Assembly: GCF_030272615.1 (NCBI RefSeq)
Contig: NC_081409.1
Coordinates: 244,215,924-244,279,923 of the forward strand
Length of the DNA: 64,000 nucleotides
Source of the DNA: Cryptomeria japonica
Lineage: Eukaryota > Streptophyta > Pinopsida > Cupressales > Cupressaceae
Direction of reading: 5' to 3'
Shown: one piece after another, positions 36,421 to 46,480 of the stretch
How positions within the stretch are numbered: position 1 is the stretch's first letter
Layout: each line of letters opens with the position of its first letter
Translations under genes and position numbers: made by a program
Notes under the pieces: generated by a model
The model's input: only the letters and a program-made list of their open reading frames with translations
Databases searched by the model: none
Told to the model about the DNA's origin: nothing

Positions 36421-37344
36421 CATTTAAGCTTCAAGTCACTCTAGACAGCTCCTGATAGAATAAATCTTGTTCGAAGATTAAGGGAAAATAAGATCCAAGC
36501 AACTCCTAGCGGCTCCTGGAAGTTACTTCAGATTTGATAGCTCCGGGTAGTTTTAGACATTGGTTCAAAAATTTAACTCTGCTTGAGCCCATTTTAAATG
36601 AAGAATCTAGGTTGATCCAAGTCAAAGTGGAACATTTCATGAGCTGAAAATGGCAAAGGAACTCAAAGTGGCTCTAGATGTGCATGGTGTCAAAATTTTA
36701 TATCTTCTTCACGTGGCTCTAGGCATGATCATCAAGGATAAACATTTATTAAGGTATTATTTTCTAAATTTTATTTCATTTATTATAGCAATAAGTTCAA
36801 GTAGGAATCTTAATTGTCACATTTTAAATGTCCCAAGTGTCACTCAAATATCAAAATAAAGATAGGTGGCGAATGAATTAATTGTGAAATAACATGTTTT
36901 GTTTAGTTGTGGGTGAGCTGGCACAATTAATGAAAATAAATGATTGCAAAGGCTTCCATCATTATTGGAAAGAAATTTTTTGAAATATTTTGAGGAAAAT
37001 TGTATCATTATATTGTCATCATTTTTTCGTTAGTGAATGATGACATTGAATGTACTTTGAGGAGAATGCAAAGGTGAATTGAGTTTACAAATTACTGGAT
37101 GGTCGGACACAAAACTGATTGCCCACACAAATTAAAGTTAATTTGCACTCATTCCAAGTACTATCATTTTTATCACAAATTTGTGTATATTGTATCAATT
37201 TGTTATGGTTTCTTAATCAAGAAACTTGCTTATTTTGTTCATCTAGTTTTAAAAACTAGAAGGTAGCATTTTTCCATTCGCAAACAAAAAAGCTATGGGT
37301 TACATAAGAAAATGAGAACCAAAAGGTTTCAACCTAGACCCAAA

Positions 37345-37866
37345 AACTATAAGGTTATTAAGTGAAATGGGTTTGTTGAATTTTGTACAAAAGTATGAAA
37401 GGTATGACTTAGAACTTGTAGAAGAAATTTTGCAGAATTTTTGCATAAATGTAACCAAAGTAGGGGAAGAGAATATTGAATTCTCTACAACAGATATAAG
37501 TGAAGTCTCTAGAATTTCTAATTAGGGAGATAATGTAGTGAAGGGACAAAGAAATTTTCATGAGCTAATTGATGCCTTCCATGTGCCATTGCAACCCAAA
37601 CCAATTGTCATAAGACAAAAAGAAAAAACAAAGGGAATAGCCAGGACAACTATGAGAGAGCCCTGGAAGACGATGGTCATGTAGCTAATGAATTTTTTCA
37701 CATTTGAAGGTCATTATGGAACAATATTCGGCCTAGGGTTGCGTCTCATCGCTCACATCCGACATGGCAACACAAGGCCAGAGGGAAGAATAAAACTACT
37801 TGTGTTTTTCTTCTCTCATATTAGCAAAATGGTAGCTAAATGTAAGAAAAGATGTGGACCCATTAG
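37345..37866 (+). pseudogene. Degenerate frame of unknown function, part 1 (split by the Copia-type element)
   Basis: One plus-strand frame reads from about 37345 (L-L-S-E-M-G-L-L-N-F-V-Q-K-Y-E) to the insertion point, with TAG at about 37524 and 37683. It contains F-H-E-L-I-D-A-F-H-V-P, M-R-E-P-W-K-T-M, F-F-T-F-E-G-H-Y-G-T and a basic stretch K-M-V-A-K-C-K-K-R. I do not recognise the protein. It lies downstream of the eroded gypsy pol on the same strand, in the position of the extra ORF of Athila-like elements, but that link is inference. It resumes at 44545. Confidence 0.45.
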
Positions 37867-37867
37867 T

Positions 37868-38714
37868 TGTTAGATGCAATGTCAGTCCCAAAGACACTGA
37901 GAGGGGGGGTGAATCAATGTCTAATCGGTTGGTGGAATATTTGAACTTATTTATAACTTTGCAACCCAAATTAATGTACCGGTAAACAAGCAATAGTGTA
38001 GTAAAGAGAAATAACAGAGACAACATAAATGCACACCATAACACAAGATATTTTGGCGAGGAAACCCAGTAAGGGAAAAACCTCGGTGGGATTTTTGACC
38101 CACAATATTTACTCACTGGCCAATATGAATAAATATTACTTACAATAGGGGCCTGCACATGCAGGAAGGCCAACAGCCTAGAGCTCATTGCTCAATGAAA
38201 GAGTCTCATTGACTACAAAATGGATAATTAAATCCAAGACAATGTACTGCTCAAAATAGCATCTACAATGCTTGATTCAGTACCGGTTTAAGCTTTGTCA
38301 GAAACCATAACCAAAAACCTTTCTGGTGAATGATATTCACTCACATAACCTATCTTCACTTGTTACAAAATCATCTATACATTCTATTTACTATTCTCCA
38401 TTCTATCATACTATCCCATATCAAAATGACCTATGAGATCTCATACATATATGAGTCTTTACAATACATCATGTCGGCTTACAAATAATTACATTATAAT
38501 ACAATTCACATAAACAAAACTTGTCTCATGTCGGCCTGGATGCCAGTATGCTTCGTTGCCGGTGTAAACTAGATGTTGGTGAATGAACTTTGTTGTGCCT
38601 GTCGGTATCGGTAAATGATGTCTATGTTGTTGGTGAACTTGTAGAATCCTATTACTGGTTGGTTGCCATCAATGACAACATCAACCATTCTCATGTGAGT
38701 ATAGAATGCCAACA
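37868..38714 (-). repeat. 3' LTR of the pol-less Copia-type element
   Basis: TG...CA repeat of 847 bp adjoining the polypurine tract. It includes the G-run with TGAATCA (near 37901-37917) typical of this Copia LTR group and several ACCGGT/CCGGTA words. Substitution differences from the 5' LTR are visible throughout, perhaps a few percent by eye. Confidence 0.9.
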
Positions 38715-38728
38715 ATCTCCCCCTTGGG
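38715..38728 (-). promoter_or_regulatory. Polypurine tract of the pol-less Copia-type element
   Basis: Minus strand CCCAAGGGGGAGAT immediately precedes the TGTTGGC start of the 3' LTR. Confidence 0.85.
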
Positions 38729-39194
38729 CATTGATGGCAACACTCATGAGAAAAATCCAAAAAACTGTTGTCCAAAAATGAAGTCCAAAACTGATCCCCA
38801 AAAAAGTGTGCTCCCCTGAGCAAGTGATTTCCTCTGTGCATTTTCTTCCATACATTTTTCTCCATACTACTCCCCCTTTGACATCAATGACCAAGGATGT
38901 CAAAAAGAATCAAAGAATACAAAAATTCTACCTCATAGCATATAACTGATTGTGTACAATTTGAAAGATATCCACCAAAATTAGATTCAGGCTCTGCATG
39001 AATTTATTACTGTCAGAGATAATGGTTTATGTATGTTGGATCATGCCGGTTAGATAATGCATATGTTGCTCCGGTGATGATTCTCCTTGAATTGTCGCTT
39101 TAGATAGCTCAACCCGCTGAGTTATAAGGCTGTCCAATTTTGGACCAAGTTTGTTTTTCAGTTCCCGGACCTTCAACCTTATCCTTGCTTTTTC
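38729..39194. other. Element interior without a clear frame
   Basis: Between the end of the long frame and the polypurine tract. In minus sense the coiled-coil frame may continue past 39195 with further stops (TAA near 39183), then becomes unreadable. No pol motif is present. Confidence 0.5.
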
Positions 39195-42100
39195 TTACTC
39201 CAGTTTCTCTATCTTTTCCTCAAAAACTGCCATCTCTTGATCAAAAACTAAGGTAAGTTTTGAAGAACCTATCATATTATCTGTTATGTCATCTATCTCC
39301 TTTTGTGTTTTCTTAATCTCCTCATCAATGTCTTTAGTCAGGTGGTGAGGCTTGCAAGCTTCTTTATACAAATCCTTATATTCCAAAATTTTTGAATTAA
39401 GTATCGGTAATAAGGAATTAATATGCTCAGTACAGTCCTTGATAGTCTTCTCAAAGAATTCACCTTTTCCTTAATGGTTTCTTGATTAACCTTATCTACC
39501 GTTAGAATATTTGAAGCAATAAATTTGGACAATCCGTCCAATTTACCCAAAGAAGCATCAATATGATCTACCTTACATGTCAATGCAATCATTTTCAAAA
39601 TAGGCAATGTATCATCAATTGCCTTAAATACTAAGGCGTTGCGATCTGTGATCCTCTTAATTGAATCCAAAAGAACATCTGTTACATTTGTAGGTCTAAA
39701 ATATGTAGTGGATGTGCTCGGTTCTACAATAACTTTCTTTTTATCAGACACTTGACCGATTACCTTAACAATTTCTTCCTTGTTTCCATCATTTGTTTCC
39801 TCTTTATTTATAGTTGTTGTCGGTTTCTCACTCTATGTTATTACCTCTACTTCTGTTGGCTTCTCAGTCTATGTATATACCTCTGCATCTGTCGGTTTCT
39901 CAGTGTCGAGCTTCTTAGCTTTTGTCTATATTTCAATGTTCTGAGAGTCAGTAGTGTTAACCGGTGACTCAGAGATCTCAATGTTTGTAGCATCACCTGT
40001 CTTTACCTCTGCAGTCTCTTTATCCATAACAATGTTAAAATCTTGTGTATCTACATTCAAAGTAAAAAGAATTTCTGATTCCGAATTAGTATCATCATGA
40101 GTTGTTTCTTCAGCCTCCTTATCCAGTTGACTGTCTATATGTACCAGTGTCCCTGAAGATATTGGTGGAGTGTCCTGTGTTGGTGGAGAAAGGTTATCTT
40201 TGACCTTTATAACAGGTACACTACCAATTCTACCTTTACCTTTGTCCTTTTGATATACCTTTGTAAAAGACACATCCATTTTATGTCTCTCCCTTTCCTC
40301 TTTCTTTTCTTTCTCAACAAAAAATATGTCCCATTTGTCTGCAGTTTCATCTGCTATCTCTTTCACTCTTCCTGCCATTAGACTAACCTGCTAGTGACCA
40401 CTCATAAAAACTGATCGGTTGGCTTCAACAATCAGTTCATCAATCTCCTCCCTGGAATTAACAGGGTGAACAGCCAACAATGCTTCAACCTTTAACTTTT
40501 TATCCAATTCCATCACTGACATTCTTTTAGCCTCTAATCTTATGTATAAGTCATTAGGAAGATCATCTACAACCTCAATCAAAACTTTCTTGTAGATGTC
40601 AAGATGCAAAATAATGCTTTCCTCTATTGTCTCTTTGTCAGAATCCTTGAAAGAATGATAAAATTTATTTACATTACTAAGATTACCTTCTTGTGTTATT
40701 TCATTGATCAATTCCTCCGGTGTACGGGTATCTGGTGCCTTAGGTTGTTGTTTCTTCTTTGGAGTTAACTTCTTCTTAGGCTCCCTTACAGCTTGTTGCT
40801 TCTTCCTTAATGTTCTTGTCCTTTTAGGAGAAGGAGAAGGTACCGGTGAGGGTTTCCTCTTCTTCCTTTCAACTCTCTTGAACTCTGCTGCCTTACCACT
40901 GTCTGTATCCAAAGAAGTGACAACTGGTGAAACATGAGCTACCGATTCCAGTCCTTCCAGTTCACTATCAGAAACACCACTTATGTTCATCACATTTTCT
41001 TTAACTTCTTTAGCCATTTTGGATGCATCTTTGATGAATTTTTCTCTTCTTTTTCTCCGCTTCTGCATCAAAACAACACTCTCAATAGTGTCAGCATTGC
41101 CAAAAATTTCTTCAGAGGGTTCCCTAGGTGCATCAAGAAGTGTCTTAGCATAAGCCTCAATAATATTCAGATCAACTTCATATCCCATCTCTATTATCCA
41201 AATAGTTCTAAGAGTAACAACTTCCATCCATGTTTCATCTCTTTTGATTACAAAACAAATTTGCTTGTCATACTTATCCACAATGCTCTGCAAAATCCTT
41301 TCTCTAGCCTTCATTTTGGTTTGGAAGTTTTTGAAGTAGTCTGCTACAATGTTATCACTGTTAGCACCAATGCTGGTAATAGCTTCCATGATCTGTCTAC
41401 CTACCGGGATGTCATATGCAAAGTCCTTGTGACCAATGTCGGGTATCTCCTTTGTGAAGTAAAGCATTAAACACACAAGTAGATTCCCAAAACGGAATGT
41501 TCCCTTCTTATCCCCCTTAATATTTTTCAAGTTATCTAGTAGTTCATCCTTAAGCCATTCACAGATATCAATTCTAGCATTGTTCTTAACCATCTCATAT
41601 GCATTATGAATACACAAGCTAGAAACAAAATTTAACCTATTTGCATGTGTAACTCTGTATCCAAATACCATACTCACATATTTCACATTTGCATCAGTGA
41701 TATCATTAACCCTAAGAGATCTGTTGTCAAATGTAGCTCCGGTTAGGTCCATAACACCCTTGTTTGGTATCTTCTTCTTTTTGTCAGGTCTAGTACCGGT
41801 TGAGGGTAAACCAGTAACTGCCTTGATTGTCTCCTTAGTGATTTTAAAAACAGAATGTAGCCACATAAACTCCCCATGAACTCTGCTTAGTACAAGATGA
41901 ACTATTTCATCCGAAAATTCAGGAATGTTTAGAATTTCAACAAATCCTAAATCCTTAACAATCTTATGCTCTGGTTTGACTAAACCTTGTTCATTAGTTA
42001 TAACATCTTTGTACATGTTCTTCAAGTCATCAGACCCTAAGTTCTCTATGTTGCAGTGAATATAAATCCTTGGGTCTTTGACAAAAGCAACTCCCTTCGA

Positions 42101-42205
42101 AATATTAGAAAAGGCTCTGATGAAATCATCTTGCTTAGCAATCTCAAGGTTTTCTACCACAATAGGGTTTGCAATAAATTCAGGTGCAGAAGATGAAGAT
42201 GTCAT
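39195..42205 (-). pseudogene. Very long frame (~1,000 codons) of unknown function in the pol-less element
   Basis: The first 604 codons (42205-40391) are entirely open. There is no recognised domain; the N-terminal ~330 residues look globular (W-L-H-S-V-F-K, V-T-G-L-P-S-T-G, W-L-K-D-E-L). A Pro/Lys/Arg-rich stretch (about 40870-40740) with several nuclear-localisation-like clusters follows, then helical sequence. After TAG 40393-40391 the same frame continues (M-A-G-R-V-K from 40378) through acidic Thr/Glu-rich repeats and coiled coil to about 39475. TAG codons occur at 39928-39926, 39871-39869 and 39835-39833. A frameshift near 39475 is followed by coiled coil in the next phase to 39195. The in-frame continuation suggests one protein of about 1,000 residues. 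It is not similar to Copia pol; an env-like or captured protein is possible. Confidence 0.7.
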
Positions 42206-42351
42206 TTCAAAAGATAAATACCGTTTGACTTGTGAAATCCTTGAATGCCTTAAAAAGATCTTGTTGCTTCGCCTTTAGAATGCCTTTGCTCTCTCTTTGC
42301 ACTCTTCGAATGCTTGGATGCTTGGTGAATTGAAATGAGGGTTTTGCGGTG

Positions 42352-42358
42352 CTTTATA
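42352..42358 (-). promoter_or_regulatory. Candidate internal TATA box before the long frame
   Basis: Minus strand TTATAAAGCACC places TATAAAG about 150 bp before the ATG at 42205, followed by a C/A-rich stretch that would suit a transcription start and leader. It suggests that the long frame may be transcribed separately from gag. Seen in sequence only. Confidence 0.35.
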
Positions 42359-42607
42359 ACAAAAATTTCTCCAACAACCGCATTAAATGCTTGCCGGTTA
42401 AGTGAAGTCTTAACATATCTGCTAGTAAAGAAGAAATATAACTTCTTACCATCAACCGATGGTAGAATGCATGATTTTAAATTTTCTGCCATACCCCCTA
42501 AGGATTATTCCTTAGTTAGATGAAGAATCTCCTACCGGTGGAGGGTTACTTTGTTCTACCGATGCAGAGGTAGATTCATCAACTCTCTGATCTCTCTTCT
42601 TAATCCA

Positions 42608-43625
42608 TTATTTTGAAAATTCTTGCTTTATTTCGTTTACTTTTTCTTTTCCCTTCTCATCAGATCCTTTATTGTTCATTGGTATAGTCTTGCTTCTACA
42701 AAATTTTGCAATATGCCCAATCTTGTTACATGCATAACAAGTTACATTATTCCTTTGAATATCCTTTCCATATCCTTGATCGGTTTGTGTTCGGCATTGA
42801 TTAGATAAATGTCCAAATCTACCACATACATAGCATTTCACATTCATTCTGCAATTTTCTAAGTTATGACCAACTTTATTGCATTTAGAACATTTACCGG
42901 TGGGTAAATTTGTATTTTGATTATTTCTAAATCTGCACTGATTTGCTCTATGACCAAATTTGTTGCAATTAAAATATTTCGCATTAAATTTATAAGCATT
43001 AGGTTGTCTTACTAGTTTGTTGTTATCTTTTTTATTTGCAGTCCTGGAACTTTCTCCATGTTCAAATCCAAGTCCAATTGTATCTCCATCAGGTTTCTAT
43101 CTTTTCGGCATGTCATCAAGCCTTTCTAAACTTTTCTTGAATTTGTCTTTGTGTTCATTTGCAGTGATCAACTCATTTTCCAGAATGCCAACTTGTCTCC
43201 TAAGATCCTCTTTATCATGTTGCATGTGAATCAGATATGTTTTTAGCATATCATTTTCATGAAAAAAGTCTCATATTTTCATTTGCTCCATCATTAAGTC
43301 TCCTACTCAAGTCTTCTTCATTCTTCTTCCTATCTTCAATATCCTTACATAGCCTCATGGTTAAATCTTGTATTTCATTCCTCATGTTACTGTTCTCTTG
43401 CCTCAACTTCTCTGCAATATCTCTAAGAGTTTCCTTTTCATCATCATGTTTCTACATTTTCTCATGAAGTTCCTTTCTCTTGTTTTGTGTTATAGCTAGG
43501 TTCTCCTGAAGTCCTTTAATGAATTCCTGGGCAGTCCTAAGATCAACTTCAAGTTTGATATTCTTCAATTTTTCTGCATCAAAATCTTCAAGAGCTCATT
43601 CCAACCGTTTTCTCAAACTCTCCAT
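42608..43625 (-). pseudogene. Gag-like protein with coiled coil and four zinc knuckles
   Basis: Frame from ATG 43625 (M-E-S-L-R-K-R-L-E), 57 bp after the PBS. It is a long charged coiled coil (43590-43140) followed by four CCHC-type knuckles between about 42970 and 42690. The first has lost its first Cys (Y-F-N-C-N-K-F-G-H); the other three are intact (C-S-K-C..., C-Y-V-C..., C-Y-A-C...). The UBN2-type Gag domain seen in the left Copia element is absent. Defects are TGA 43598-43596, an extra T in a T-run near 43265 shifting the frame, TAG 43099-43097, and a stop at 42608. The likely role was RNA binding and packaging. Confidence 0.75.
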
Positions 43626-43681
43626 CAGTACCGGTTTCAGAATCTTCCTCAAGCCGTTAGGCTTTTGCAAATAGAGGACTA

Positions 43682-43694
43682 GGCTCTGATACCA
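43682..43694 (-). promoter_or_regulatory. Primer-binding site of the pol-less Copia-type element
   Basis: Minus strand TGGTATCAGAGCC, complementary to initiator methionine tRNA, 2 bp from the 5' LTR edge. Confidence 0.9.
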
Positions 43695-43696
43695 AT

Positions 43697-44544
43697 TGTT
43701 AGATGCAATGACAGTCCCAAAGACACTGAGAGGGGGGGATGAATCAATGTCTAACCGGTTGGTGGAATATTTGAACTTATTTATAGCTTTGCAACCTAGA
43801 TTAATGTATCGGTAAAAAAGCAATAGTGCAGTAAAGAGAAATAACAGAGACAACATAAATGCACACCATAACACAAGATATTTTGGCGAGGAAACTTGGT
43901 AAGGGAAAAACCTTGGTGGGATTTGTGACCCACAATATTTACTCACTGGCCAATATGAATAAATATTACTTACAATAGGGGCCTGCACATGCAGGAAGGC
44001 CAACAACCTGGAGCTGACTTCTTAATGAAAGAGTCCCACTGACTACAAAATGGATAATTAAATCCAAGACAATGTACTACTCAAAATAGCATTGGCAATG
44101 CTTGATTCAGTGTCGTTTTAAGCTCGGTTAGAAACCATAACCAAAAACCTTGTCAGTGAATGATATTCACTCACATAACCTATCTTCACTTGTTACAAAA
44201 TCATCTATACATTCTATTTACTATTCTCCATTCTATCATACTATCCCATATCAAAATGACCTATAAGATCTCATACATATATGAGTCTTTACAATACATC
44301 ATGTCGACTTACAAATAATTACATTACAATACAATTCACATAAACAAAACTTGTCTCATGTCGTCCTGGATGCCGGTATGCTTCGTTGCTGGTGTAAACT
44401 AGATGCTGGTGAATGAACTTTATTGTGCCTGTCGGTGCCGATAAATGATGTCTACGTTGTCGGTGAACCTGTAGAATCCTGTTACCGGTTGGTTGCCATC
44501 AATGACAACATCAACCATTCTCATGTGAGCGTAGAATGCCAACA
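43697..44544 (-). repeat. 5' LTR of the pol-less Copia-type element
   Basis: Partner of 37868-38714, 848 bp, ends TGTTAG...CCAACA. It is followed by TTAGC, matching TTAGT at the other flank except for the last base. Confidence 0.9.
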
Positions 44545-46480
44545 TTAGCCACCATAGTTTAATTACTCTAATTGTTAAGAACCATTTCCTCAAGAAGCCA
44601 AATGACCAAGAAAAGTGGGTTCAATTCCTATTGAGAAAAGGGCTTAATAAGCATGCCTTACCAAAAAACCCTAGGGAAATAAGAACCATAAAAGAGAAAG
44701 AGAAACCTCTCATTTTTGTTAAAAAAGAGGAAAGAAAGCCCGAGGTAATCAATTTAGAAGAGGAAGATGTGCCTGATTTGAAAACCCTAGCTCTATGTGT
44801 CTCTCCTGCTCATGGTTTAGATTTTGTGGAAGTTATGAACAAATAAATGATGGAAATGGAAGATAAAGAAGAAGAGGCTACAAAATGTTTGGGGAGTTTT
44901 ATTTTCTCCAGGAAACCCACAACCCCTATTTCACCTGTACATATGTTAGAAGCTCCTAGTCTGACTCAAGAAAACCCTCCATCACCTTCAAAAGAAGAAC
45001 CTTTCTCAAAAATAAAAGGTAAGGAACCTGTTGATGGTGAAGAAGAAAAGGATGGTAACTGGGTCAAAGACAAAATAGATAAAGAAGAAGAAGACCAGCT
45101 CCAATATGTTGTGATGCTCTCCCGGTTGGAAAGAGAGATGGAGGAACAAATGATAAAGTAATCCATGCATGAGAAATAAATGAATTAGAATTAGTATAAG
45201 GTAACTAGGACAAAAAAAGAAAAAAGATGAATTGCTTCAAAGAAAAAAAGAAGAGATTGCCCAAGCTACAACAAAAAGAGAAGAAATGAGATAGAAATAT
45301 AATGAAGAAATGAGGAATGTATCAAGGTAATTTGCTCAAACTAAACAAGCTTTGTCTTATATGAGTCAATGAGAATACAAAAATGTAGAAGAAAGGGATA
45401 AACTAAGAAAAGAGCTAGTTAAAGCCAAAGAAGTTGTTGCTAGACCTCCTCCTATATACCATGACCATGTAGCTTCTACATCTTCAGCCCCACCAAGATA
45501 TTTGTCATTAGTTGCACTTAAGTATAAACAAGCGGCTACTTAATTAAAAGTTGAATTGCAAGTAGCTAAGAAAGAAAAGGAAGAAGTTGAGCATACAGAA
45601 AAGGAGGTTGTGTAGATTTCTTTTTATTTAGTGGCTACAAGAAAACCATTCGGTATGTACTCTTTATTCTTGAGAGAACAATTCCTCAAATGGAAGTTGA
45701 ATCAATTGATTTTAAAAAATGATATGGAGTTTGTAGATAATTTTGTACATAGTGACCCCACCATCCAAGACTAATTGTGTGAATTTTTGTAGCATGGCTT
45801 TTTGATGGGTCACTGTCCATAATCTTTATTGAATATCTATATGGGAAAACTTCAGATGAGATCATTTGTTGCTTTGTTAAAGAATCAAATTGAACAGTCA
45901 ACCCAAATACAAAATATAGAGAAGCACAAAATAGGCTAGGATTTCCAATGAGGGATGAATGTCCTAAGATAAAAGTTTTTGAAAGAGAATTCAAATTAAT
46001 GGCTCAACTTGAAACATATACTACCATATATAGGAGAAAACTTCAAGTTAGTATTGACTTGTATGTAGATAATGAATTGGAATTGGTGAGAAGAGCTTCC
46101 CAGGATTGTAGAGAAAGATATAATTCCATACATATACCATTGAGGAGACGATAGCCTATTTCTCTTGCTAATATGAGTTAGAGTTTTAGAAGAGTGAGGG
46201 ATGTTATCTTGCTAATAGAAGAATACAGGGAGTAGTGGATAGGAATGAGGTTTACACCATCTCTTATCATCATTAGATCATTTACTAAACAATATACTTG
46301 AGTCATGGATTGAAAGGGTACATGAACACATGGGCTATGCACCATCGAGACAATACATAGAGTATAGGTAGTAGATAATTGATCTAGTCATATGGATGGA
46401 ACATATGAACATAGATTTACCAGATCCTCAACCATAAGGACATGGATAACGATAGGAGGGGAAGGAAATGATGAGGCATA
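44545..46480 (+). pseudogene. Degenerate frame of unknown function, part 2
   Basis: This continues the frame cut at 37866. It is open from 44631 to 44846 (K-H-A-L-P-K-N-P-R-E-I-R and E-V-I-N-L-E-E-E-D-V-P-D-L), then TAA, then in the same phase 44847-45161 (acidic, S/P-rich, ending in a coiled coil). A frameshift near 45161 leads into a long Lys/Glu coiled coil (45200-45640), then K-P-F-G-M-Y-S-L-F-L-R-E-Q (45650) and further helical sequence. 45948-46154 is open (M-R-D-E-C-P-K-I-K-V-F). Stops of all three kinds are frequent, so it is old. The protein is not recognised. Confidence 0.5.

Larger units (their letters stand above)
37868..44544 (-). mobile_element. Copia-type LTR element without pol (non-autonomous), 6.7 kb
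   Basis: LTRs of 847 bp (37868-38714) and 848 bp (43697-44544) begin TGTTAGATGC and end GCCAACA. A PBS (43694-43682) and a polypurine tract (38728-38715) mark minus orientation. The flanks are TTAGT (37863-37867) and TTAGC (44545-44549), a target duplication with one C/T difference. The 4,982-bp interior holds a zinc-knuckle gag remnant and a very long frame of unknown function. No protease, integrase, reverse transcriptase or RNase H motif was found on either strand, so movement would need enzymes from another element. LTR words match those of the Copia element at 1-15197. Confidence 0.9.

Noticed and set aside
40934-41470. 178-codon plus-strand open frame
   Set aside because: Antisense to the 604-codon frame of the pol-less element; no domain.
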